Assembly: GCA_029237695.1 (NCBI GenBank)
Contig: CM055278.1
Coordinates: 74,752,297 to 74,816,296 of the forward strand
From: Conchocele bisecta
Taxonomy: Eukaryota; Mollusca; Bivalvia; Lucinida; Thyasiridae
Direction of reading: 5' to 3'
DNA: 64,000 nt
Position numbers and translations under genes: made by a program. Position 1 is the stretch's first letter. The number at the start of each line of letters is the position of its first letter. Positions 10,024-20,643 of the stretch are shown here, one piece after another. The notes below the pieces were generated by a model, which saw only the letters and a list, made by a program, of their open reading frames with translations, searched no databases and was not told the origin of the DNA.

Positions 10024-10136
10024 ACGAGGCTGAAGAAACAAACGAGGCTTGCACAAGAATTATCCCACAAGTTGTGGAAAATTGTAATTGTGGAATCTTT
10101 AACCATTTTTGAGCGGATAATAATTACAGTCTACAC
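10024..10136 (+). other. 3' untranslated region of the PINCH gene, start
   Basis: It follows the TAA directly. A short repeat of CGAGGCTGAAGAAACAAACGAGGCTTG right after the stop suggests slippage. There is no other signal. Confidence 0.4.
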
Positions 10137-10522
10137 TCATTATCTGACACTCTCTTAACCCTTTGCATGCTGGGAAATTTGTGGGCTATAAATTGTTCAA
10201 AAATAGCAGACGCTAATTCATCATATTTGCTTTTATTTCTCCCTATAAATATTGTGAATATGTCTTGGAATTTCATTAGAATTGAGTCCGGAGGACGAAA
10301 TTCTAATTAAATTCCAAGACATATTTACAGAGAGAAATGAGAAACATACTCGTAATTTGTTGGATGTTATTTTCACCGCTAGCTTGCAAAGAGTTATGTC
10401 AAACTACTAATAACTGAAAATTCATGGTCCCAGGTACATGTTATCCTCTCGTTAACTCTTTTTCATTTAGTCAAAAGTATTTTAATCAATCCCCTGGGCT
10501 TTGAGTGAACGAGTGTAGACTG
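10137..10522. mobile_element. 386-bp foldback MITE with TA flanks
   Basis: It begins CAGTCTACACTC (10137) and ends GAGTGTAGACTG (10522), perfect inverted ends, with TA on both sides. An inner hairpin around 10240-10340 pairs ATATGTCTTGGAATTT with AAATTCCAAGACATATT. TA flanks and CAGT ends fit the Tc1/mariner/pogo group. It probably lies in the PINCH 3' UTR. Confidence 0.75.
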
Positions 10523-10646
10523 TATGTGCTGATTTTTAGGCGGTGGCTAGTCATTTTGTCACTGACCTTGTTTAAGAGAGAGGTTATTTAGATTTTGACT
10601 ACTGTATTAGGTGGCGGCTAGATGGTTTTTTCACTACCCATGTGAC

Positions 10647-10818
10647 CAGGGGTGGGAATATTCAGGATATATCCTGAAATCAGGATTCGAGGTTCCTGAT
10701 AATTGCCGACAAATACTAATATTTCAACACGGGAAGCACACTTTTACACATTTGTGGGTGCAAAAATATGTTTGTTTGGCCATTTTCAGGAGTTGGCATT
10801 TGGAACTGTTCCCACCCC
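10647..10818. mobile_element. hAT-like MITE
   Basis: CAGGGGTGGGAATATTCAGG at the left faces GGAACTGTTCCCACCCCTA at the right. The inverted ends CAGGGGTGGGAA/TTCCCACCCCTA are typical of hAT elements. Flanks CATGTGAC and CATGTCTG could be a worn 8-bp target duplication. The two open frames that cross it are not genes. Confidence 0.6.
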
Positions 10819-10929
10819 TACATGTCTGTTTATTGAGATTGCGATCAGTGTAGCACTAGCTGTTAGCTATTGTGTTGAGGTAACATTCACATTCACAATT
10901 TAGTTGGTGGCTAGTCGTTTTTTTACTGA

Positions 10930-11110
10930 CCTTGTTTGACTTTTTATATACCCCGAAAAAGTGTTTGCCACCCTGTCCATCTGTTTGTCCGTCCGTCTGT
11001 CTGTCTGTCCAAGATTTGCGTGAAAGTTTTCGGCTATCTACGGTATTAAACTCTGTTACCATTTATCAGAGTTACTTGAAACTTCATATACAACTATAGC
11101 CAGGCATGAG
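10930..11110. repeat. dispersed repeat fragment with (GTCT)n
   Basis: TTTTATATACCCCGAAAAAG is followed by GTCCGTCCGTCTGTCTGTCT and TATCAGAGTTACTTGAAACT. By style this is a piece of a longer dispersed element with a pyrimidine/purine microsatellite. The boundaries are uncertain. Confidence 0.4.
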
Positions 11111-11884
11111 AATTTTCCTCGTTTGGGCAGATTTCAGACTTTTTCATGTGAAATTTAAAAATGTTTCACATTCGGTCTGATCTGCTCAAGTAGTATACCT
11201 TTGCAAGTGGGTAGGGGCCATCAGACTTTTCAGATGATTTCAGACTTTTTTTTATGAATGTGGCTCTCATCCTTGCAGAGGTCCAGATAATTTTTGTATC
11301 TAAAGAGTATTATACCCCCATATTTCAAATTCAATGTTTTCTTCCCTATTAAATAGGGAACAATTAATAAAAAATAAAACCACTTTTTGCAGCTCAACTA
11401 AGTAAATTTTCAACTTTATTACAGTATTTTCACTTCTCAATTTGAAAATCAATGCATATTTTCACATTGTTGTGAGCTGTGTCCTTGTAACCACCCCATG
11501 TGGCACCTGTTCTCAAGGTCAAATGCGATAACCAATTTAAGGGGTACATCCATCAATGATACTGATTTCTTGTTTTAAGATTTCCTTATTGCTCCACAAA
11601 ATTGGGAATGACTCGGGAATTTAATTTAACTGTTAAGAGTAAATGCTACATGTTTACTATGCAATGTGTCACTTTAAAATGCTGCTTTTTGAAATATTGC
11701 CTGTTGAATTGTATGTCTGTCTGTTTGTATATGTGTGTTTGTTTGTATTTGTTCTATCTGTTTCATGGAATATGATACCAATGGTGCTGCTTTGCTTTTG
11801 TCTGCAAAGTTACTTTCTGTATCTCTTAATAGAGGATTATAGTCGTTAATGTACTTTCTATGTTCTTGTTTAATATCCGTTTTT
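11111..11884. other. unassigned non-coding region
   Basis: I see no gene. A local inverted repeat of the form GGCAGATTTCAGAC...GATCTGCTC lies at 11130-11240, and CCTATTAAATAGG is at 11345. AATAAA occurs at 11366 and 11373 and could serve the PINCH transcript, which is speculative. Confidence 0.35.
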
Positions 11885-12380
11885 GAAATGTTGATGAAAT
11901 TTCATACATCTTTCTTTACAGGATGTTGAAGTTTCATATATTACAGTGTCTAGTGAAATTTCAACATGTGCATCACATGAAATTGAATGCATTATAGGAT
12001 GTTCCATATTATATCACAGGATGTTAGTGAAATTTCATACATCAGTGAAATTCCATACATCGCAGTGTCGTAGTGAAACTTTATACATCACAGTGTTAAT
12101 GAAATTGCATACATCACAGTGTCATAAAGAAAGTTAATACATCACAATGATCACAGTGTGTCAGTGAAATTTCATACAATCACAGTGTTGTAAAGAAATT
12201 CCATACATCACATTATCACAATGTGTTAGTGAAATTCCATACATCACAATGTGTTAATGAAATTTCATACATCGCGCTGTTAGTGAAACATCATACATCA
12301 CAGTACAATGTATTGATGAAATTTCATATACAGCAGGGTGCTACTTAAATTCACAGTATCACAGTACCTGAGTGAAGTTT
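11885..12380. repeat. degenerate minisatellite, about 25-35-bp units
   Basis: Loose repeats of GTGAAATTTCATACATCACAGTGTTA with strong length variation. The same text continues at 12790-13120 and 13510-13690, so one array has been split by two S1 insertions. Confidence 0.75.
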
Positions 12381-12395
12381 CACACTGTCGGAGTG

Positions 12396-12775
12396 TGGGT
12401 GGAAGGTGGGTGCAAGCGATGGGTAATTTAATGATCGGGGTTCATCCTTACCGGAATTCCGATTGGAGACCTGGTTTGGCCCTCACATACGTCTTTGGCA
12501 TTTTGTATGTGACCCTTATGTGAGTATTACGATTATTCGTAATCCTATTTTAGGGGAAGGGGCCAAGTGACTTTGGTGTGGTATGGACCTGCCACCAGGT
12601 CAGGTTATTCTAATTTCAGGGCTGAATATATTGTTTCTCGATGTAAATATTCAGTTCTGATTTTGGAATTTTCGCCCCAATGCAGCAGGTTAAAACGGGA
12701 TCGAACCCGTTTGCCCGGCCTTACATGACCTTAGCTGTTGATAGGCCGTTAAACACCAATAAACAAACAAACAAA
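12396..12775 (+). mobile_element. S1 element, full-length with target duplication
   Basis: A 380-bp element starting TGGGTGGAAGGTGGGTGCAA and ending GTTGATAGGCCGTTAAACAC then (CAAA)n. The flanks are CACACTGTCGGAGTG at 12381-12395 and CACACTGTCAGAGTG at 12776-12790, a 15-bp target duplication with one difference. This is direct evidence of LINE-driven insertion. There is no coding frame. The body carries ACCTGCCACCAGGTCAGG and CGGGATCGAACCCG; the latter resembles an RNA polymerase III B box (reverse sense), but no clear A box was seen. Confidence 0.85.
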
Positions 12776-12790
12776 CACACTGTCAGAGTG

Positions 12791-13122
12791 AAATTTCATA
12801 AATCACATTAATTGACTACATTATAGGATGTTTGTGAAATTTCATTCATCACAGGGTGATGTTTAAATTTTGTATACTGCAGTGTCTTGTGGTAAAGTTA
12901 AATACATCACAGTGTATTTTACAATGTGTTCGAGAAATTTAAGAATGCACTACATGGTGTTAGTGAAGTTTCAGTTTCATCAATGTCGTTATTTAAATTC
13001 CACACATCAAAGTGTGTTGGGTGAAAATACATACATCATTGTTTTGTTGAAGTTTCTTATTTCACAGCTCACAGTGTGCTTATTTAGACTTCATAATCAC
13101 TGCTGGTTGTATAGCTATTTAG
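12791..13122. repeat. degenerate minisatellite, middle part
   Basis: It continues the GTGAAATTTCATNAATCACA repeats after the S1 insertion. The last 165 bp (about 12955-13120) are repeated on the far side of the next S1 copy at 13525-13690. Confidence 0.7.
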
Positions 13123-13490
13123 TGGGTGGCAGGTCGGAGCATGCGATGGGTAATTTAACGATCGGGATTCATCCGTACCGGAATCGCGACCGGAGACCTG
13201 GTTTGGCCCTCATGTACGTCTTTGGCTTTTTGTATGCGAGTTGAATCTGGTTATACCCCTTATATGAGTAATATGATTAATCATAATCCTATTAATTTTA
13301 GGGGAAGGGGCCAAGTGGCTTTGGTGTTGTATGGATCTGACACCAGGTCCGGTTATTCTAATTTCAGGGCTGAATATATATATTTTTCGATGTAAATATT
13401 TTGGGATTTCCCCCTCCCTCCCCCAATGCAGCAGGTTAAATGCGGGATCGAACCCGTTGACACGGCCTTACATGACCCTAGATGTTGAAT
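13123..13490 (+). mobile_element. S1 element, second copy in the same array
   Basis: It starts TGGGTGGCAGGTCGGAGCAT, with ATCGGGATTCATCCGTACCG and the GGGATCGAACCCGTTGACAC block. The (CAAA)n tail is worn (TGAATACAAACAGAGCAAAT). It lies between two copies of about 165 bp of array sequence. Confidence 0.8.
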
Positions 13491-13509
13491 ACAAACAGAG
13501 CAAATCAAA

Positions 13510-13700
13510 TTAATGCACTACATCGTGTTAGTGAAGTTTCAGTCCTTACAATTTCAGCGTACTGTGGCTAATTAATTTCCACACATTAAACTATGTTTGG
13601 TGAAAATACATGCATCATTGTTTCTTATTTCACAGTTCACAGTGTGCCTACTTAGACTTCATCATTACTGCTGGTTTTCAGTATATCATTTGTGGATATT
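13510..13700. repeat. degenerate minisatellite, last part
   Basis: GTGTTAGTGAAGTTTCAGTC, TGGTGAAAATACATGCATCA and CTTAGACTTCATCATTACTG parallel 12955-13120 at clearly less than full identity. Confidence 0.65.
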
Positions 13701-13974
13701 TTAAGACTAGTGTTCTTGAAATGTTTAGTCCTTATACAGCATTTAATTATACCTGTATATATGCATGATTGTTTTATAGAAAATTCATAGATGAAATGGC
13801 CACTTTGTTTTCCACCATCTTAAATGGTGCTTGGATGAGAAACGGTATGTTACAACATGTGCAACCAGCGTAGCCCCAGATCAGTCTGAGCATCCGCGAA
13901 TCCTGATCTGTGCCTATGCTGTTTGCCTTTCAGTAAATCTAACCTTGTTTAGGCCTATCAAAAAAAGCCTATAG
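13701..13974. other. unassigned, with an R1-like relic
   Basis: 13860-13930 (AGCCCCAGATCAGTCTGAGC...TGATCTGTGCCTATGCTGTT) resembles the centre of R1 elements. The rest is unrecognised. Confidence 0.4.
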
Positions 13975-14765
13975 GCTTTTTAGCTCACCTGAGCGAAGCT
14001 CATGTGAGCTATTGTTACCGCAATGTGTCTTTGAACATTTTCAAACGACTTCTCCTCGGTAACCATTGGTCACAAAATATGGTCACCAAAGTAGGGGGAT
14101 TACAAAATTGTTAAAATGACGTCGTCACGTAATCCAACATGGCCGCCGTCTAAAAATAGCACAAATTCTTCAAAGATCTTCTCAAGAACCGCCAACCGGA
14201 TTTCGACAAAACTTGGTAGGAATGATCGATGTACAAAGCTCTTTCAAAGTTGTTAAAATAGTGACCCCGGGGTCAAAAATGGGCGTGGCCCTTGGGGTCA
14301 AATTTTATTTTTGACCGAATATGGTCGTGTCATATATCAAATCGAAGGTATCAACGAGGCGATCACTCTGGTGCATTTTTTGTCGAAATCGGATGGTTAT
14401 GTCATCCAAGATGGCGCCAAAAGGTCGTTCTTTTGTTAAGAGATTTCAAAATTCTTCTTCACACGAACCGCTTGGCCCATGGTAGCCAAACTTCACAGTT
14501 ATGGTCCATGGGTGAAGCCTTTTCAGATTTGTTCAAACGGAGGTTGTCGCTAATCCAAGATCATGGCCGCCGTCTAAAAATAGCACAAATTCTTAAAAAA
14601 TATTCTTCTCATGAACTGCCAGCCGGATTTCGACGAAACTTGGTAGGAATGATCGACGTAGAATGCTCTTTCAAAGGTGTTAAAATGGTGACCCCGGGGT
14701 CAAAAATGGGCGTGGCCCGTGGAGGCAAATTTTATTTTTGACCAAATATGCTCATGTCATATTCG
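13975..14765 (+). mobile_element. H1 element, 3'-truncated copy
   Basis: It starts TTTTTAGCTCACCTGAGCGA, the H1 terminus with hairpin AGCTCACCTGAGC...GCTCATGTGAGCT. It lacks most of the CCGTCGTC tract and has about 1.5 internal repeats (ATGGCCGCCGTCTAAAAATA twice). It stops after CCAAATATGCTCATGTCATA. The 149-codon frame inside is repeat-derived. Confidence 0.8.
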
Positions 14766-15329
14766 CTCGGGTCGACATTCGCCTCCCCAATATATATTTG
14801 CTTCCGGCGCCCTGTACTAGACAGATGTATGAGCCAATACAGTGGAATAGGTTCACTGTTTGCTACCTATTGTTGTTGTTATTGCTGCAGGCACACGCAA
14901 TTCAAGCACCTAAAGAACACTCGGGACGCCTTAAGCACACGAAAGATAAATAATTACCATTTCTTTTTAAACGGTTAAAAAAGTATATGATCGGCGGCAT
15001 TTTCATAGGTAGGGTCAGATTGCTGGCACCATAAGAATTTTTTTAGGCCTTATGCTCATAAAATTTTCGACAACATTTAAAGAAAATATCACAGTTTCTG
15101 TCAATATTTTTATGAAAAATGGCACATCTTCTTGGGTACAAAATCACATGGTTTGTCTCATATTTACTAGTTTTCTCGTGTCTAGAATGAAGCCACGAGC
15201 AAACATTTGCTAGTCTCCGTATGTATTGTTTACGTAAATATACATAGCCTGTACAGGAAACTATATACGCAGTTGAAGAAGTCAGTGGAAGAAGTTCCCT
15301 TCCCCAACTGACTCCTTTGGTTTTTCAGG
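14766..15329. other. unassigned non-coding region
   Basis: Includes CGGGTCGACATTCGCCTCCC and a CTGCAGGCACACGCAATTC stretch. I recognise no gene or repeat family. Confidence 0.35.
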
Positions 15330-15620
15330 CGAATGTGACGGCGTAAATTAACGGTAGGGGTTCCTTCTTGTAGGAATCTCGATTTGCCTGGTTTGGTCCT
15401 CAGATACGTTTTTATCTTTGGCTCTTTTGTTACCTGGGAGTTGAATTGGGTTATTGCCCAGTATAAAGTAGTAAGATTATTACTTATCCGACTGTTTTTG
15501 GGAGGGGGCCCAAATGATTCTTGTGTGGCGAGGATCTGGCAGCAGATCAGGATTATTCTGACTTTAATGATCTTAGCTGTTGATAGGCCGTTAAACCCCA
15601 ACAAACAAACAAAACAAACC
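15330..15620 (+). mobile_element. S1 element copy
   Basis: TAAATTAACGGTAGGGGTTC, TTTGGCTCTTTTGTTACC, GATCTGGCAGCAGATCAGG and TGATAGGCCGTTAAACCCCA then (CAAA)n. A short deletion removes the GAACCCG block seen in other copies. Confidence 0.75.
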
Positions 15621-16884
15621 AACCGACTCCTTCAGTGTATATGTGTTAGAATAGATTATACATGTGTAATAGCAGTTCTAAGTTATTATTATAGAAATAC
15701 AATGTATTTAGGTATGAATCCGTGTATCAGGAGATATAATGAAAAACAAATCAAAGTACTTTATCCCATTACATGCGGAATACACCTTTACGGGTATGAA
15801 CTTTTATAAGTACATGTATTTTATTTTTATTTTTGTTCCTTCTCAATGAAAATATATGTTGTGTCCACTCATTTGAACCGTCTCGATCTCGATGGTGGTC
15901 ACGACATATATTTCTGAGCTCATATAAAGAAAATATTAAGGATTTTCCACGAACTAAATTGCGTATCCTCAGCATGAAATGGGTTAAGGACATATGGGAC
16001 CCCTGATTATTGCTTCCTAAATATGATGGAATATATGTTAAGACATATATGTCAACATTGCCATTAACACACATGGCATGGCCGACTTGGTCATCTTTGT
16101 GTGTTCAATCACACAGGTGTTTGAACAGATGGTCAGTATGTTGGTGTCATATGGGTATTTTGGTGAATTTTGGGTAGATTTGGGTGGATTTCGTTGGTTT
16201 TGGGTAATTTACATAGTTTTGTGCAACTACTAATGCTCAATCATTACACACGACAGAAATCATCAATTCACCGTTCTGAACTTTCGGACCCATTTAATGG
16301 TTTTATTGGTTAAAACATACGCGGGTAGAAGCCCCGTTTCTCACATTGTAAATTCTTACTTATACGTGTAACGCTTGGGAGGTGACGTAAATTGTATGTT
16401 GGTAACAATGCACCCAAACCACAATATATACCAAAATAACCCTATAAAACACCCGAAATATTAACCATTTTTCAAGAAACTGTGTTCAGCCTATTTCACC
16501 TCTTGTGGCGTTTGATGAAGAACGGAAAATATGAATATCCTTTGGCAAAGATTAGTGATATTAAATAAAGGATATTATTTGCCTTGTAATGTTTTAAGAT
16601 CTGTTTCCTGATACAACATTTCATGTGTAGTTATTGAGTATTGTAAGCTTGTAAATGCATAACATTGTTGGGAAAGTTTGCATGTTGAAAGTTATTTAAT
16701 TATGATATATATTGTTATACTCTGATGAAACCTGGCTTAATATGTAAACTGCAATTTTTTACCAGATTTCATAAATGTGTGGTGGGAGGATTGGAGGGTA
16801 TTATCTTAGTGCTGCATCCAACATTCAACAAATCTTACTGTCATTCACACATGGACCTGTGGTGGATGGTTTGGATTTGATTGA
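15621..16884. other. unassigned region with one dispersed repeat
   Basis: 15770-15980 (ATGCGGAATACACCTTTACG, GTTCCTTCTCAATGAAAATA, CAGCATGAAATGGGTTAAGG) matches 53630-53825 and, at lower similarity, 40-85. It is therefore a dispersed repeat with the reading ...CCTCAGCATGAAAWGGGTTAA. The rest to 16884 is AT-rich without recognisable genes. Confidence 0.45.
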
Positions 16885-16975
16885 TTTATTGGTGTTTAAC
16901 AGCCTATCAACAGCTACGGTCAATGCAGCAGGTTAAAACGGGATGGAACCCGTTTGCCTGGCCTTACATGACCGT
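16885..16975 (-). mobile_element. S1-type tail, hybrid orientation
   Basis: TTGGTGTTTAACAGCCTATC is the S1 tail read in reverse. It is joined to GCAGGTTAAAACGGGATGGA, which is forward S1 text. This looks like a local inversion or template switch. Confidence 0.55.
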
Positions 16976-17039
16976 AACGGCCCCGTGCAGGCACCGGGGC
17001 GGGATCAACTGATCCTGAGAATAGTGCTGCAGTAGCCAT

Positions 17040-17505
17040 TGCTTGTCGTAAAAGGCGACTAAACTGGCTTAACGATTGGGTTCATACTTTCCGGAACCCA
17101 CTATACCGGATTTGGCCCTCATGTGCATTTTTGGCTTTCTTGTATGTGAGAGTTGAGTTGGGCTATGCCCCATATATAAAAGTAAGATTAGCGCTAATGC
17201 TATTACTTTTAGGGGATGGGATAAATGATGCTGGTGTGGCGAGGGCCTGGCACCAGATCAGGTTGTTCTAATTTCAGGACTGAATATATATTTTGATTGT
17301 AAATATTGAGTTCTGAAGTTGGGATTTACCCCCCTTGGACAGGTGGATACGGGACTCGACCCCGTTGACCCGTCTGCGTGTAGACTCCCTGAGGCTTGTA
17401 CCTCTATGTCAGAAAAGCGGACGTTAAACCCTATTCACTCACTCACTCATTACATGACCGTAGCTGTTGACAGGCCGTTAAACACTAATAAACAAACAAA
17501 AAAAC
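17040..17505 (+). mobile_element. S1-related element, divergent subfamily
   Basis: TTGTCGTAAAAGGCGACTAA replaces the usual head. ACGATTGGGTTCATACTTTC, CCTGGCACCAGATCAGG and TGACAGGCCGTTAAACACTA then (CAAA)n are S1. An extra block at 17370-17450 (GTCTGCGTGTAGACTCCCTG; GACGTTAAACCCTATTCACT) is typical of a different SINE tail, so this may be a composite. Confidence 0.65.
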
Positions 17506-18289
17506 ATTGTTTGGGAGCATACAATGTTTAATTTAATGATCGGGATCGTAATAAATTCAGTATAATAAAAATGAATAATTTATTCTAAAATTGAAAATTT
17601 CTCCCTCAAAGTATACTTTGCTGGAAAAGTATGCTTTGCAATGTTGGTGAAATAGGCTACTGGTTTTGCCCTCATGTACGTCTTTGGCTTTCTTGTATGT
17701 CATTTCTTGTCTCCCTTTTCTGGAGCATAGCTGAATAACCTGGACTATTTTAATGACACTTCACACATGCATAGACCTCAACCCAAAGACGTGTGTGTAA
17801 GACAGACAACTCTTGTCTCACTAATGTTCGAGTTATCTCCCTTTGATTTTCGCAGATTGATTTCCTGTCAATCCAAAACTTGCTTACTCTTATGATATTT
17901 CACATTTGCATAAACCATGACCCAAATGTGTGTCATCATGCAAGAACGACAACTCTCACCTTACTAACATATTAGTTATCTTCCTTTATTTTGTTTAATG
18001 GCTGCATATAGGCGGGGAGGGGGATGGATGCATATGCGCTTGTGGACAGGCGTTGATTTCTAGTTATTCAAGGGTATATGACTTTGTTGTTAGCTGATGA
18101 AAAAACGCATTTACTCCACCCACCAATCGATTAAATATTGCTTCTGACATATTCTACCTAGATAGCATTGTCGTGTTACACTATTATGTTTTTACAAATA
18201 TTCACTCCATTACTCCACATATAGTTGCATTTGTCAACAAATAAACAAGTATTCAATCAAATAAACTACTTTGTTGCTTTCAGTTACAT
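17506..18289. other. unassigned non-coding region
   Basis: 17510-17540 and 17660-17700 carry S1-like words (GGGAGCATACAATGTTTAAT; GTTTTGCCCTCATGTACGTC). At 17760-17990 a sequence is repeated with changes (ACTTCACACATGCATAGACC and ATTTCACATTTGCATAAACC), giving two units about 140 bp apart. There is no gene. Confidence 0.4.
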
Positions 18290-18575
18290 GGTTGGGTGGT
18301 TAGTTGGGAGCATGCGATGGGTAATTTAACGATCGGGATTCATTCTTACAGGAATTCCGACTGGATACCTGGTTTAGCTCTTGGAATTCTTGTATGTAAG
18401 TTGAATCTGGTTATACCCCTTATAGGAGTAATATGATTATTCGTAAGGGACCAAGTGACTTTGGTGTGATATGAAGTTGGCACCACCCCTCCCCCAATGC
18501 GGAATTGGATCCGTTGACCCGGCCTTAAATGACCTTAGCTGTTGATAGGCCGCTAAACACCAATAATCAAATAAA
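18290..18575 (+). mobile_element. S1 element copy with internal deletion
   Basis: GGGTGGTTAGTTGGGAGCAT, ACGATCGGGATTCATTCTTA, GACCTTAGCTGTTGATAGGC then a worn A-rich tail. It lacks the middle ATTTCAGGGCTGAATAT block. Confidence 0.75.
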
Positions 18576-18639
18576 TCCGACACCTGAAGATATATGGAAT
18601 TGTACACTATTTGGCAGACGAATGGTGTGTCTTTCACTG

Positions 18640-18800
18640 ACGAAATAGCGAACAGTGCAGACACAGATCAGACTGCGCAAATTCGCATTCTGATCTTGGT
18701 CTACATTGATGCACTGGCCATAATGCTCGCATTTCTCCAGTCACAATGACCTTAGCTGTTTGTTGATAGGCCGTTAAACACCAGTAAATCTAAATCCACA
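18640..18800. mobile_element. R1 fragment followed by an S1 tail
   Basis: AACAGTGCAGACACAGATCA and CATTTCTCCAGTCACA are the centre and end of R1. GACCTTAGCTGTTTGTTGAT and GGCCGTTAAACACCAGTAAA at 18748-18790 are the S1 tail. Both are truncated. Confidence 0.55.
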
Positions 18801-18884
18801 GTCACCATTTCGTGTGTTATCTATATGCAGATGCTTCATAGCTATGTTTTTATGTCGGCTGACGACTTGTTATATTATTATTTC

Positions 18885-19030
18885 ACCGACTAAACGGCGA
18901 ACAGTGCAGACCCAGATCAGTCTGCGCGGATGCGCCGGCTGGTCTGCGTCTACATTGATCGGCCATAAGCCGAGTTTCCCGAGTCACAAGTGTCATATCT
19001 CGAGGCCGATGCGTCATAGCGATGTCTAAA
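18885..19030. mobile_element. R1-like fragment
   Basis: GGCGAACAGTGCAGACCCAG, ATCAGTCTGCGCGGATGCGC and GGCCATAAGCCGAGTTTCCC follow the R1 order, with GTCGGCTGACGACTTG/GTCGGCAGACGACTTA as outer text on both sides. Confidence 0.55.
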
Positions 19031-19364
19031 GTCGGCAGACGACTTATTGAATAAAGCCCGCCTCCGTTCCACATATCCCAGGGACTAATCATGGGTCACT
19101 GTCGTCTGCCTGCAACGTCAGAGGACAAATCGAGATAAACTAAATAAACATGAACAGTGACTTGATGATGGCTGTTGATTTCAACTTGGCGGTAACGGCA
19201 ATTGTCCTCTAAAATGTCTAATAAAACGCCTTGTGCGCTCAGCTCCATGCCTCCCTCCCCACTCCAAAACCCTGCCCCGAGTGTATAATAGTGTACACAG
19301 GTTTTCGTGGTCTGATGTTGGTCGAAAAGAAAGCCGCTTTAGTCAGTCACTAACGCCCACACAG
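19031..19364. other. unassigned non-coding region
   Basis: No gene or known repeat seen. There is a C-rich patch at 19250-19280. Confidence 0.3.
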
Positions 19365-19518
19365 TCTGATCAGGATCTGCACCGTTCGCCATTCGATCAA
19401 TGAAACGCCCGTCATGCTTCTAACAAGCAACATCGGTCGTTATCCGGCTACATGAGTGTGCTATTTGGTCATGAGCTGTACTGGTCACAAATCACACGTC
19501 CTATTTCTCCAGTCACAG
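19365..19518. mobile_element. R1 palindromic element, 3' part
   Basis: CAGTCTGATCAGGATCTGCA, CGTTCGCCATTCGATCAATG, GAGTGTGCTATTTGGTCATG and CCTATTTCTCCAGTCAC match 42700-42870 and 63650-63806. The left third is missing. Confidence 0.7.
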
Positions 19519-19597
19519 TGACAAAATACGAAATAGAAACAGAAGCTGTCTTCGCGAAATCAACCTACATATTCACACACGATTTACGATTAAATAA

Positions 19598-19645
19598 ATA
19601 CAGTAGAACCCTTCTAAACCGGACACCGAGGAACGTTAGCGGTTG
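19598..19645. mobile_element. P1 fragment, pogo-like
   Basis: TACAGTAGAACCCTTCTAAA followed by CCGGACACCGAGGAACG is one arm of P1. The second arm is not seen. Confidence 0.5.
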
Positions 19646-19794
19646 TATAGATACATGATAGTGATACGTTGCACTGCGTTAATCTGTGAACAGAGAGGCG
19701 ATGATAAATGTATGTGGCTGTGACTGCATAAATGTGGCTTATGTGACCAGTGTAGATCCAAATCGGCATGAGCATCATTTATTACACTCTTGTA

Positions 19795-20310
19795 AATTAT
19801 TTGCACGGGTTTCGCTGTGAGAGAAAACCCGTAATCAACTCCTTACAAATAATACACCGTGAAGAGAACACCCGTAATTGCGCGCCTGTTTTCTTGGAAA
19901 CCATGAGCTACCGTGCAAAATGTTTAATTGTTAATACAGTCAAAATAAAGTTATTGGAAAATTGGGAAAGGGTCTCGACTAATCTAGAATGTTAATGTGA
20001 TTGAACACATTCCAAACATGCACTCAAGTATATCTGGTTCATAGAAACAGCTGCGTAATTTGGATTTCAAAAAGTTTACATGACGTCACATTTGACATCA
20101 CATAACGTAACGTCAAAACGCGGGAAAACACGTCATTGTATAACTAGTCATGCGCACATCACAATTCATTGATTATAATCTAAAATATAAACTAAATGTG
20201 CATATGTATCAGCCGTGGAAGTATAATAAATAGGATATTCCATCGTACATGTTTGAATAGCGGAAATAATACACGCTATTCAAAATGTAGGATGGAATAT
20301 CCACTATATA
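19795..20310 (+). repeat. 500-bp dispersed repeat, copy 1
   Basis: Matches 51715-52320 in reverse at high similarity. Shared landmarks are GAGAGAAAACCCGTAATCAA, CTCGACTAATCTAGAATG, AAACAGCTGCGTAATTTGGA, CGTCAAAACGCGG and ATATGTATCAGCCGTG. The end is palindromic: GGATATTCCATCGTACATG faces ATGTAGGATGGAATATCC. Both copies have a P1 fragment nearby. No transposase frame was seen. Confidence 0.75.
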
Positions 20311-20444
20311 ACGGTTTACCTACAGAGTGTCAGATAGTAATCACCCCCGTCCTGCATTCAAACCCATGCATACTGATAATGTTCCCTAAATGTTTCAGCA
20401 GTGATGTTTAATTCAAGAATAATGATGCCCCAAGATATTTATTG

Positions 20445-20643
20445 AGTACATGCTCACTCAGTAGGCACTCACTGTTCTTTATAGGAATTAAATAAGTGTA
20501 CAATTGTGTCACTATTCCACAAGTTCTAACAATTGCGAGTGCCCACTATACAAATATTATAATTTAATAATATTTATTTTACTGATAGTGACTCGCGGTT
20601 GTATCGGGCTATTTTCATATTCAAATGAGGCATGATATTTTTA
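20445..20643. mobile_element. M1 MITE, left part, split by a 1.1-kb insertion
   Basis: GAGTACATGCTCACTCAGTA, TAGGAATTAAATAAGTGTAC and CATATTCAAATGAGGCATGA follow M1 order. The right part resumes at about 21770. Confidence 0.8.

Noticed and set aside
14292..14741. 149-codon open frame
   Set aside because: H1 repeat sequence, not conserved as a frame.
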